Source: Amycolatopsis tolypomycina (GTDB lineage Bacteria; Actinomycetota; Actinomycetes; Mycobacteriales; Pseudonocardiaceae). From it: a stretch of 64,000 bases of DNA. Position 1 is the first letter of the stretch; each line of letters begins with the position of its first letter. Below the pieces are notes generated by a model. The model did no database searches, was not told the DNA's origin, and saw nothing but the letters and a program-made list of their open reading frames with translations. The stretch spans positions 4,154,001-4,218,000 of the forward strand of contig NZ_FNSO01000004.1 in NCBI RefSeq assembly GCF_900105945.1, given 5' to 3'. Below are positions 25,677 to 33,557 of the stretch, one piece after another. The position numbers and the translations under genes are program-made.

Positions 25677-27557
25677 CTACTCGGTGGCCACCGGGATCCA
25701 CACCCGCATCGGGCCGGGTTCCCGGTTGCCCCACAGGAAGTACGGGACGGCGGTCAGCTCGACCGGCTCGCCGGTCACCCCGGCGCCGCCGCCGTACAGC
25801 TCGTCCGACGCGGGAACCTCGACCCGGCCGCGGGCGGTGAGAGCCACCGGCACCTCGGGCAGCGAGACGTCCGACAAAGCGCTCACCGGGTCGATCCGCA
25901 CGTCCTCCAGGACCACGCCGGACGGCAGGTCGGCCTGCTCCAGGCAATAGACCAGGGGCCCGCGGGTGACGGCGACGCAGCCGCGCACGGCGTCGATCCG
26001 CGGGTGCGGCCGGACGACGCGGGCGGGCATCGGCAGTTCCAGGGTCACGGTGGTGCCGCCCGTCCAGTCGCGCCGCACCTCCGCGTAGCCGTCGCGGACC
26101 TCGGCGGGCACGCCGTCGATCAGGGCGCCGTCGGCCCAGCCGGGGACACGCAGGGCGAGCATGAGCGGGGTCGCCGTGGTCACGGTCAGCTCGACGCGGC
26201 CCGCCCACGGGTACCGGGTGCGCGTCTCGACGCGGACGTCGGCACCGTCCACAGTGGTCTGGATCGTCCCGGCGGTGTACAGGTGCACCTGCAGCCCGCC
26301 GGGGTCGGTGGTGGCGACGTAGCCGGACAGCGACGCGATCAGCCGGGCGATGTTCGGCGGGCAGCAGGCACAGGAGTACCACGGCAGGCGTCGCGACGGC
26401 GCGTCTTCGTGCGAGCCGTCGTGGCCGGTCCGCAGGTGCAGCGGGTTCGAGTAGAAGAAGTGCGTGCCGTCGAGAGCGGTCGACCCGGCGATCGCGTTGT
26501 ACAGCGCGCGTTCCATCTCGTCGGCGTAGCGGCCCTCGCCGGTGGCCAGCAGGAGCCGCCAGTTCCACTGGAAGCTCGCGATCGCCGCGCAGGTCTCGCC
26601 GTACGCCCGGTCGGGCGGCAGCTCGTACGGGTCGCCGAACGCCTCGTCGCGGTGGCGGGAGCCCTGGGCGCCGGTGAGGTAGGTCTTGGCGCCGAACGCG
26701 TCGGCCCACAGCCGGCGCGCGGCTTCCAGCAGGCCCTCGTCCCGGGTCTCGACGGCGACGTCCACGACGCCGGCCAGCAGGTAGAGCTGGCGCACGACGT
26801 GCCCGGCGACCTCGTCGGCCTCGCGGACCGGCACGTGGTCCTGCAGGTACCGGGGGCCGAACCGCTCGCCGTTGAGCAGGCCGCGGCCGCGCAGGTCGAG
26901 GAACCGGGCCGCCAGGTCGAGGTACGGCCGGTGCCCGGTCACCCGGTACAGCTCCACCAGGGCCGTCTCGATTTCCGGGTGCCCGTCGACGTCGTCCACC
27001 GTGCCGAACCGCTCGACGATCAGGTCCGCGAACCGCCGGGCGACCGTGACGAGCTGGGCCCCGACCCCGGCCCGGGCGGCGGCCACCGCGGCCTGGATCA
27101 GGTGGCCCGCGCAGTACAGCTCGTGGCTCCAGTGCAGCTCCCGCCACTTCAGCTCCGGCTTGTCGACGCCGAAGCAGGAGTTCAGATAGCCGTCGTCCTC
27201 CTGGGCCTTGGCCACCAGCGCCGCGGTCGTGTCGAGGAAGGCGCGCAGCTCGGCGTCGCCCGGGTCGCGGCCTAGCTGCCAGGCGGCGGCTTCGAGGGTC
27301 TTGTAGACGTCGGAGTCGGAGAACCACATGTTGCGGCGGTCGCCGTCGACCTCGCCGGTGACGCGGCGGAGGTTGTCGAGCGCGCCCGCCGCGTCGAGCT
27401 GCTCGACGCAGTGCGGCAGGGTGCGGCTCGCGTTGCGCGCCTGCCAGCCGCCCAGCAGGCTGTCCGGTGCGAAGGCGGCCGCGCCGAGGAACAGCGGCCG
27501 CAGCGCCGACTTCGCGGCGGACGTGGGGTGGACGGGCCCGAGGATGCGTTCGGTCAT
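25677..27557 (-). CDS. Intracellular GH127 beta-L-arabinofuranosidase
   Basis: 626 residues with no signal peptide, so cytoplasmic, close in length to Bifidobacterium HypBA1 (about 658). The zinc-binding and nucleophile cysteines are in SCACCPPNIARL (C396, C398, C399), with the catalytic Glu region DRAYGETCAAIASFQWNWRLL upstream. The early WFSDSDVYKTLEAAAW and EDDGYLNS are also typical of the family. It is last in a four-gene operon with an ABC sugar importer (30-base gap to the permease). It probably releases L-arabinose from imported beta-arabinooligosaccharides. Start ATG 27557 follows GAGGTG-type purines. It differs from the secreted GH127 at 19.5 kb, so the two act at different stages. 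Confidence 0.9.
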   Translation of the reverse strand: MTERILGPVHPTSAAKSALRPLFLGAAAFAPDSLLGGWQARNASRTLPHCVEQLDAAGALDNLRRVTGEVDGDRRNMWFSDSDVYKTLEAAAWQLGRDPGDAELRAFLDTTAALVAKAQEDDGYLNSCFGVDKPELKWRELHWSHELYCAGHLIQAAVAAARAGVGAQLVTVARRFADLIVERFGTVDDVDGHPEIETALVELYRVTGHRPYLDLAARFLDLRGRGLLNGERFGPRYLQDHVPVREADEVAGHVVRQLYLLAGVVDVAVETRDEGLLEAARRLWADAFGAKTYLTGAQGSRHRDEAFGDPYELPPDRAYGETCAAIASFQWNWRLLLATGEGRYADEMERALYNAIAGSTALDGTHFFYSNPLHLRTGHDGSHEDAPSRRLPWYSCACCPPNIARLIASLSGYVATTDPGGLQVHLYTAGTIQTTVDGADVRVETRTRYPWAGRVELTVTTATPLMLALRVPGWADGALIDGVPAEVRDGYAEVRRDWTGGTTVTLELPMPARVVRPHPRIDAVRGCVAVTRGPLVYCLEQADLPSGVVLEDVRIDPVSALSDVSLPEVPVALTARGRVEVPASDELYGGGAGVTGEPVELTAVPYFLWGNREPGPMRVWIPVATE

Positions 27558-27587
27558 CGAGGTGCTCCCTGTCAGCCTGTGGATGTC

Positions 27588-28391
27588 TCAGCCCTTGAGG
27601 GCTCCCGAGGTGAAGCCGCGGACGTAGTACCGCTGCAGGACGAGGAAGACCGCCACGCACGGCAGGGCGGAGACCACCACTCCCGCTTGCAGGGCCCCGA
27701 AGTCGACCGAGCCGAGGCTGCCGGACTGGAGGTTGAACAGGGCGACCGGCAGGGTGAACTTCTCGCCGTCGGTGAGGAAGATCAGCGGGGCGACGAACTC
27801 GTTCCAGGCCGCCAGGAACGAGAACAGCGCCACCGTGACGACGCCGGGCAGGACGCCACGCAGCAGCACCCTGCGCAGCGCGCCGCCGATCGAGCAGCCG
27901 TCGATCAGCGCCGCCTCCTCCAGCTCCACCGGCAGCGCCTCGAAGGAGTTGCGCATCATGAACAGGCCGAACGGCAGCTGGAGCACGGCCATCACCAGGC
28001 CCAGGCCGAGCAGGGAGTTCTGCAGGCCGAGCCAGCCGAGCAGGATGTAGAGCGGGACCAGGATCGTCGTGTAGGGCACCATCAGGATGGCCAGGGTGAC
28101 CAGGAACAGCAGGGTGCGCCCGGGGAAGGCGAGCCGGGCCATCGCGTAGCCGCCGAGCGTCGTCGCCACCACCGTGACGCTGACCGCGACCAGGGCCACC
28201 ACCGTCGTGTTGAGCAGGTAGGTGCCGAGGCCGCTGCCGTAGTCCGCGAGCCGCCGGTAGTTGTCGGTGCCGGAGTCGCCGGCCTCCCGCCCGGTCAGCG
28301 ACGAGTACAGCGTCCACAGCAGCGGCAGGAGGAACAGCACGGCCAGCGCGGCGCCGGTGACCCCCGCGCCCGCGGCCCGGAGCCGGTTCAC
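27588..28391 (-). CDS. ABC sugar transporter permease, MalG/AraQ-like
   Basis: A 267-residue inner-membrane protein with six helices. The ATPase-contact EAA loop is LEEAALIDGCSIGGALRRVLLRGVLPG (about residues 160-186). GTG 28391 overlaps the upstream permease stop by four bases (GTGA), so translation is coupled. It pairs with the other permease and the lipoprotein encoded upstream to import oligosaccharides of the CUT1 class. No ATPase gene is present in the operon; a shared MsiK-type ATPase encoded elsewhere would be needed, as is usual in actinomycetes. Confidence 0.9.
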   Translation of the reverse strand: MNRLRAAGAGVTGAALAVLFLLPLLWTLYSSLTGREAGDSGTDNYRRLADYGSGLGTYLLNTTVVALVAVSVTVVATTLGGYAMARLAFPGRTLLFLVTLAILMVPYTTILVPLYILLGWLGLQNSLLGLGLVMAVLQLPFGLFMMRNSFEALPVELEEAALIDGCSIGGALRRVLLRGVLPGVVTVALFSFLAAWNEFVAPLIFLTDGEKFTLPVALFNLQSGSLGSVDFGALQAGVVVSALPCVAVFLVLQRYYVRGFTSGALKG

Positions 28392-29314
28392 TTCCCCTCC
28401 CGGCGGATCAGGCGCAGCTGGGCGACGTTGAGGACGATGAGGACGGCGAGCGTGGCCACCGAGACCGCGGCCGCGCGCCCGAGGTCCTGGGACAGGAACG
28501 CCTCGCGGTAGATGTCGATGACGACCGTGGCCGTGTCGTGGCGGCCGCCGGTGAGGATGAAGAACTGGTCGAACGCCAGCAGCGAGCCCGTCAGCGACAG
28601 CACCATCGCCAGCGCGAGGGTCGGCCGCAGCAGCGGCAGCGTCACCCGCCACAGGATCTGCCACGGGTTCGCGCCGTCGATGCGCGCGGCCTCGTACAGC
28701 GCCGGGTCGATGCTCTGCAGGCCGGTCATCAGGATGAGCATGTAGAACCCGGCGAACCGCCAGGTGATCATCCCGACCGTCGAGGCGAGCGCGTTCCCGC
28801 CGGAGCCGAGCCAGTCCACCCGGCCCAGCCCGAGGAACTCGACGACCTGGTTGAGGGCCGACGAGTCGGTGGTGAACAAGCCGTAGAACAGCAGCGTCGT
28901 CGACGCGAGCCCGACCACGCTGGGCAGGAAGAAGACCGTGCGGGCGAGGCCCGTGCCCCGCCGGTTGTGCTGCACCAGCAGCGCCAGCCCGAAGGCCACG
29001 AGGCTGAGCACGAGGGTGGTGACCAGCGTGTACTTGAGCGTGAACCACACCGCACGAAGGAACAGCGGGTCGCTCAACGCGTCGAAGTTCCCGACGCCGT
29101 TGGGGTACGAGGCGCCGACCAGCGGCCAGTGGTTGACCGACATCCACAGCATCAGCCCGAGCGGGACGACGAAGAAGACGGCGACCAGCACGGCCATCGG
29201 AGCGGCGTAGGCGATCCCCAGCCGGCGGCGGCCGCGGGCGATCGAGCCCCGGCGGCGGGGTGCCGGCGCCGGGGACTCCGGCGCCGACACCCGCGGGGGA
29301 AGCAGCGACACCAT
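28388..29314 (-). CDS. ABC sugar transporter permease, MalF/UgpA-like
   Basis: 308 residues. A basic N-terminal tail (RRRGSIARGRRR) precedes six membrane helices. The EAA loop is YEAARIDGANPWQILWRVTLPLLRP near residues 213-237. It follows the binding-protein gene directly (two bases between TGA and ATG on the minus strand) and overlaps the next permease. Member of the CUT1 importer serving the GH127 enzyme. Confidence 0.9.
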   Translation of the reverse strand: MVSLLPPRVSAPESPAPAPRRRGSIARGRRRLGIAYAAPMAVLVAVFFVVPLGLMLWMSVNHWPLVGASYPNGVGNFDALSDPLFLRAVWFTLKYTLVTTLVLSLVAFGLALLVQHNRRGTGLARTVFFLPSVVGLASTTLLFYGLFTTDSSALNQVVEFLGLGRVDWLGSGGNALASTVGMITWRFAGFYMLILMTGLQSIDPALYEAARIDGANPWQILWRVTLPLLRPTLALAMVLSLTGSLLAFDQFFILTGGRHDTATVVIDIYREAFLSQDLGRAAAVSVATLAVLIVLNVAQLRLIRREGK

Positions 29315-29316
29315 GA

Positions 29317-30624
29317 TCAGCTGCCGCCGGCCAAGGAATCGGTGACGGCCGCGTTGTGCTGCTTCAGGATCGATCCGACGTCACCGCCGCCGAAGACGGT
29401 GTCGATCACCGTCGACGTCCAGGGCCCGTTGGTGTCGTTGAACGTCTTGCCGAAGTTCACCGAGATCGGCGTCTGGCCCTCGCTCGCCAGCCGGTTGAAC
29501 ACGCCGAGCCGAGGGTCCTGCTTGGCGTAGGTGTTGTCGGCGAGGTCGGACCGGACGGTGATGTTCTTGCTCTTCGCGACGACGTCGACCTGGGCCTGGT
29601 CGGACAGCGTCCAGGCGATGAAGTCCCACGCGGCCGCGGCGTGCGTGCTGTTGCTGCCGATGCCGATGACGTCCCCGCCGACGAACGACGAGCTGCCGCC
29701 CTTCAGCCCCGGGATCGGGGCGACGCCGACCTGCAGGTCCGGCCCCTCCTTCATGCCCTGCAACGCCGTCGCGCCCATCGGCTGGATGCCGATCCTGCCG
29801 TCGAGGAACGACTGCGTCCACGTCGGCCCGGACTCGTTCTTCGCCGACGCCGGCACCGCGCCGTCGGCGTAGAGCTGCCGCAGCCAGGAGTAGACCTGCG
29901 CCGCCTGCGGGCTGTCGAGCGTGGCCGCGGTCCCCTGCTCGTTGAGCACCGTCCCGCCGGAGGCCCAGATCATCGGCCAGCTGGTGAACAGCTGGCAGCC
30001 CGGGCAGGCGCCGCCGAAGAAGTAGCCCTTGACGTCCCCGCCGAGCGCGGCGATCTTGCGGGCGGCGGCGCCGAGTTCGTCCAAAGTGGATGGCGGCTTC
30101 GCCGGGTCGAGGCCGGCACGGGTGAACAGGACCTTGTTGTAGAACACCGCGGACAGGTCGATGTCGTGCGGCACCGCGTAGTGCTTGCCGCCGGACGTGG
30201 CCGCCTTCATGTGCGCCGGGGCGAGGCTGCCGGAGAACGGCAGGTGGGCCACGCGGGCGGTGACGTCGAGGAACAGGCCCTTGGCCGCGTAGTTCGGGGC
30301 GTAGACGACGTCGGCCGCCAGCAGGTCCGGCAGCTGCTTCGCCCCCGCCGCGGTCCCGACCTTCTGCTGGTAGGAGTCGGCCGGGAAGACCGTCAGCTTG
30401 ACCTTGTTCCGGTGGCTCGCGTTGTAGGCGTCGATCAGCGTCTGGCTGAAGGTGGCGGTCGGCGAGCGGGTCCACATGGTGATCGTGGTGCCGTCGTCCG
30501 CGGCGGCGGTGTCCCCCGCCGCCGCGCCGGACGGGCCGCTCTGGCAGGCCGCGACGAGCAGCACCCCGGCGACGGCGGCTGCGGCCCGCCCCCACCGTGC
30601 CCTGGTTCGGATGTGCGAAGTCAT
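29317..30624 (-). CDS. Sugar-binding lipoprotein of the ABC importer
   Basis: 435 residues. The lipoprotein signal ends in LLVAACQSG (lipobox LVAAC, Cys about residue 27), so it is anchored outside the membrane. The fold matches extracellular solute-binding family 1: TITMWTRSP at the first strand, VDVVAKSKNITVRSDLA near the C-terminus. ATG 30624 follows GAGGAG. It is the first gene of a binding protein-permease-permease-GH127 operon, divergent from a LacI regulator with GAAACTTTC sites on both sides. The likely ligand is a beta-L-arabinooligosaccharide, inferred from the GH127 partner. Confidence 0.92.
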   Translation of the reverse strand: MTSHIRTRARWGRAAAAVAGVLLVAACQSGPSGAAAGDTAAADDGTTITMWTRSPTATFSQTLIDAYNASHRNKVKLTVFPADSYQQKVGTAAGAKQLPDLLAADVVYAPNYAAKGLFLDVTARVAHLPFSGSLAPAHMKAATSGGKHYAVPHDIDLSAVFYNKVLFTRAGLDPAKPPSTLDELGAAARKIAALGGDVKGYFFGGACPGCQLFTSWPMIWASGGTVLNEQGTAATLDSPQAAQVYSWLRQLYADGAVPASAKNESGPTWTQSFLDGRIGIQPMGATALQGMKEGPDLQVGVAPIPGLKGGSSSFVGGDVIGIGSNSTHAAAAWDFIAWTLSDQAQVDVVAKSKNITVRSDLADNTYAKQDPRLGVFNRLASEGQTPISVNFGKTFNDTNGPWTSTVIDTVFGGGDVGSILKQHNAAVTDSLAGGS

Positions 30625-30677
30625 CGACTCTCCTCTCGGGAGGCCGCCGCCTGCGGGTGTCGAAGAAGCCAGACCGG

Positions 30678-30692
30678 GAAACTTTCAGAAAC
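30678..30692. promoter_or_regulatory. Operator copy 1 for the importer operon
   Basis: GAAACTTTCAGAAAC: a perfect nine-base palindrome GAAACTTTC followed by CAGAAAC. The same 15 bases recur with one change at 30813-30827. This copy lies 54 bases upstream of the binding-protein start. Confidence 0.7.
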
Positions 30693-30801
30693 CGGTTGCC
30701 GACTCAAGCTAGGACTGTTGGATCAGCCCGTCAAGGGACCATTTGCCGTAGACATGCGGGTTACGCTGGGTCGCGGGCGGGCACGGAGGTACTGTGCCAC
30801 C

Positions 30802-31833
30802 ATGCCCCCGCGGAAACTTTCGGAAACTCCCGGCACCGTTGCCAAGCCGGCCACGATCAGCGAGGTCGCGCTGCTGGCCGGTGTCTCGGTCGGCACCGCG
30901 TCGAAGGCGCTCAACGGCCGCGGGTCCCTGCGCGCGGAAACCCGTCAGCGGGTGCTTTCGGCGGCCGAGCAGCTGGGTTTCCAGCCCAACCGCGCGGCCG
31001 TCACCCTCAACTCGGGCCGCACCTACACCGTCGGCATGATCACCACCGACACGATCGGCCGGTTCAGCATCCCGCTGATGATGGGCGCCGAGGACGCCCT
31101 CGGGGCCGGCGAGATGTCGGTGTTCCTCTGCGACGCCCGCGACGACCCGATCCGCGAGCAGTACTACCTCCGCACGCTGCTCTCCCGCCGGGTCGACGGC
31201 ATCATCGTCACCGGCCGCCGGACCCAGGCCCGCCCGCCGATCGGCGCGGACCTGCCGATCCCGGTCGTGTACGCGTTCATCAGCTCGACCGACCCGCACG
31301 ACTGCTCCGTCGTGCCGGACGAAGCCGGCGGCGCGCGGAATGCCGTCGAGCACCTGCTGGCCACCGGACGGCGCCGGATCGCCCACATCACCGGCCCGGA
31401 GCGGCACCACTCGGCGACCGTGCGCGCGGTGGCCGCCGCCGAGCGGCTCGCCGAGGCCGACCTGGAGCCCGCGGGCGGCCCGATGTTCGGCGAGTGGAGC
31501 GAGGCGTGGGGCCGGCAGGCGGTCCGGATGCTACTGGGCGCGGACACCGCGTTCGACGCGATCTTCTGCGGCAGCGACCAGATCGCCCGCGGCGCCGCCG
31601 ACGCGCTGCAGGCGGCCGGCCGCCGCGTGCCCGGCGACGTCGCACTGGTCGGCTTCGACAACTGGGACGTCATGGCACTGGGTTGTCAGCCGCCGCTGAC
31701 GAGCGTCGACATGGAACTGGAGGCGCTCGGCCGGACCGCCGCCGGGATGCTGCTGGCGGCGATCAACGGCGAGCCCGCCCCCGGCCGGCACCTGCGGCCG
31801 TGCCGGCTGGTGATCCGGGAGTCGACGACCTAG
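30802..31833 (+). CDS. LacI-family regulator of the arabinoside importer
   Basis: 343 residues. A short N-terminal arm precedes the helix-turn-helix ATISEVALLAGVSVGTASKALNGRG (about residues 17-41), then a LacI ligand domain with TYTVGMITTDTIGRFSIPLMMG and FCGSDQIARGAADALQ. GGAGG lies 12 bases before ATG 30802. Two near-identical 15-base sites flank the promoter region; the second begins within the first codons of this gene, which fits autorepression by roadblock. It probably represses the divergent importer-GH127 operon until an arabinoside is present. Confidence 0.92.
   Translation: MPPRKLSETPGTVAKPATISEVALLAGVSVGTASKALNGRGSLRAETRQRVLSAAEQLGFQPNRAAVTLNSGRTYTVGMITTDTIGRFSIPLMMGAEDALGAGEMSVFLCDARDDPIREQYYLRTLLSRRVDGIIVTGRRTQARPPIGADLPIPVVYAFISSTDPHDCSVVPDEAGGARNAVEHLLATGRRRIAHITGPERHHSATVRAVAAAERLAEADLEPAGGPMFGEWSEAWGRQAVRMLLGADTAFDAIFCGSDQIARGAADALQAAGRRVPGDVALVGFDNWDVMALGCQPPLTSVDMELEALGRTAAGMLLAAINGEPAPGRHLRPCRLVIRESTT
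30813..30827. promoter_or_regulatory. Operator copy 2, inside the LacI gene start
   Basis: GAAACTTTCGGAAAC lies at codons 4-9 of the regulator gene and differs at one base from the copy at 30678-30692. It encodes part of RKLSETP, so coding and operator roles overlap. Confidence 0.65.
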
Positions 31834-31857
31834 TACGGCGGCACCCGCAGCACGTCA

Positions 31858-32472
31858 CTACCCGAACTGTCCATCGAGTTCGGCACCGGCCTGCTCCAGT
31901 GCCTCTTTCGCCGCAGCGTCCTGTCGTTCGAGGAAATTCGACGCGGAGATCAGGTAGTCACCGACACCGGCGACCTGTCCTGCGGTTTTCTCGAGGGCTT
32001 CCGCCAGCAGAATGCGGTTGGCGTTCCAGAGGTCCCACGGGCCGGTCCAGCCGATTCCTATCCCCATGCCCCCGCCGATCTCCGGACGTTCCAACGCCGA
32101 ACTCGTGGGGAGGATTTCTCGCAGGGAACCCGCTATGTCGTGCAGGTCTCGGGACAGCTCGTCCGCGAAGATGCTTCCCGCTTTGCGAAGCCGGTCGAAT
32201 TCGACCTTGATGTCGACATCGGACGCCGTTGCGGGTGCCGTGTCGCCGCGGATGTTGCCGGGCTTCAGCGTGAACACCGTGGAATAGGACTTCTGCTCCG
32301 CGTTGTATACCGTGGTGCCACTTTCGAAGTGACGCTGAGCGACCTGCAGCATGCTGATACACACGCCTTCGTCACCCTCGAGTGCATCCTGAAGGCAGTT
32401 CTCCTGCCTGCCGTACAGTGCGGTGCGAACCTGCCCCAGCACGTGTTCGGTACTTCCGCTGGTGATGGTCAC
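31858..32472 (-). CDS. Unknown helical protein
   Basis: A 204-residue protein I do not recognise. It has no signal or membrane segment. The middle is charged and helical (KVEFDRLRKAGSIFADELSRDLHDIAGSLREI), followed by a Gly-rich turn (IGGGMGIGIGW) and a second helical stretch (NRILLAEALEKTAGQVAGVGDYLISASNFLERQDAAAKEALEQ). This helix-turn-helix hairpin layout recalls WXG100-type and related type VII-associated proteins, but no WxG motif is clear. I chose GTG 32472, whose codons keep G/C third positions (about 75 percent); a GTG three codons earlier is possible. The open frame of the preceding gene overlaps it by about 100 bases. Confidence 0.65.
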   Translation of the reverse strand: MTITSGSTEHVLGQVRTALYGRQENCLQDALEGDEGVCISMLQVAQRHFESGTTVYNAEQKSYSTVFTLKPGNIRGDTAPATASDVDIKVEFDRLRKAGSIFADELSRDLHDIAGSLREILPTSSALERPEIGGGMGIGIGWTGPWDLWNANRILLAEALEKTAGQVAGVGDYLISASNFLERQDAAAKEALEQAGAELDGQFG

Positions 32473-33421
32473 GCCGCGCACCCGTCAGGGCGATCCCGGC
32501 GGCGGTCACCCCGATCCCCACCGGTGTGGGAACCTTCAGGAACCCGATGGACGCCAGGAGGTAGCCGGCGCCGTGGATCAGGTCCTTGAGGTCGGTCGCG
32601 CCGGGCCTGCCGGACAGTCGCTGGGTGGCGTACCAGCCGATCTCCATGACGCCTTGCCGGGCGTTCTGCCACATGTTGCCGAGGCCTTCCAGCTGGGCCG
32701 CCAGCATCTCGGCGAAGACGGCCAGATTCAGGAAAGTCCCTTGCAGCGGGATGACGAACAGGTCGATCGGGCCGTTGATCTGCGGTGCCCACATTCTTCC
32801 CGGCGGGCCGGCGCTTTCCCCGGGACTGTACGTGCCGATCAAACCCAGGCTGCTGCAGGCCAGGTAGTACGACTCACCTTGGCAGTTCAGGACTTCGAGT
32901 TTCCTGATCGCGTCCCGGACCCGGTCGGCCGCGTCCCAGAAGTTCCGCTCGTCGGGTATCTTGCCGACATCGGCCCAGGGACGAAAAGTTTCCTCTATCT
33001 GCTTGTACCATTTCCGGTACAAGCCGTGGAAAGGGAACCCACCCGGGCCCGGGTCGTCCGCCCAGGCATCGAACGTCTCGCCCGTGGGTTTTCCGTAGAC
33101 GTCCTCCACCGTGATCGTCCCGTCCCGGCGGCCGGTTCGCGTCTCCGGGATCGCGGGCAGGCGGTAGTGGTTCCATTCCGGGGGCGGCTCCGGCGTACTG
33201 GCGTAGCCGGCGGGATTTTCACTGCGATAGGTACTGCAGGCTCCGTCGCTGTGATACGGAGACAGGAAATATCCTTTCTCCATGGTGCCGGAACAACAGG
33301 GTGAACCACTGTTACCCCGCAAATGGTATTCGATTGCGTTGGCGGCCGCCGCGCGGGTGAGTCCCCATTTCATCGCCGCGACGCCGTCTGCCGTGAAATA
33401 CTCCCGCCGATCACCGACCAT
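32372..33421 (-). CDS. Unknown protein, C-terminal frame questionable
   Basis: Up to 349 residues from ATG 33421, with GGGAGG upstream. I do not recognise it. The N-terminal half is hydrophilic with a CC pair (SGSPCCSGTMEKGYF). Mid-protein reads NFWDAADRVRDAIRKLEVLNCQGESYYLACSS. The later part has amphipathic and hydrophobic helices (PIDLFVIPLQGTFLNLAVFAEMLAAQLEGLGNMWQNAR, then PTPVGIGVTAAGIALTG). Past about 32480 the reading loses G/C third-position bias and overlaps the next gene by 101 bases. A one-base indel there would give a stop overlapping the next start as GTGA. Base composition is less G/C-rich than in neighbours, hinting at transfer. Confidence 0.6.
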   Translation of the reverse strand: MVGDRREYFTADGVAAMKWGLTRAAAANAIEYHLRGNSGSPCCSGTMEKGYFLSPYHSDGACSTYRSENPAGYASTPEPPPEWNHYRLPAIPETRTGRRDGTITVEDVYGKPTGETFDAWADDPGPGGFPFHGLYRKWYKQIEETFRPWADVGKIPDERNFWDAADRVRDAIRKLEVLNCQGESYYLACSSLGLIGTYSPGESAGPPGRMWAPQINGPIDLFVIPLQGTFLNLAVFAEMLAAQLEGLGNMWQNARQGVMEIGWYATQRLSGRPGATDLKDLIHGAGYLLASIGFLKVPTPVGIGVTAAGIALTGARRDHHQRKYRTRAGAGSHRTVRQAGELPSGCTRG

Positions 33422-33557
33422 GCCCGCGCCTCCCGGATCCCCCCGGCAAGGCCGACGACTGGGCCTCGCCTCATCCCGACAGTTCGCAACGTACCACCGG
33501 CGTGCGCGTGGCGACACGCGTTCCGCCAATCCGGGTTTCGGGGAAACCACCGCCGTT

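Noticed and set aside
22878..27275. A 1465-codon open frame on the plus strand
   Set aside because: It spans four well-supported genes on the other strand, is low-complexity Arg/Ala/Gly/Val text and has no domain. Such shadows are expected in high-GC DNA.
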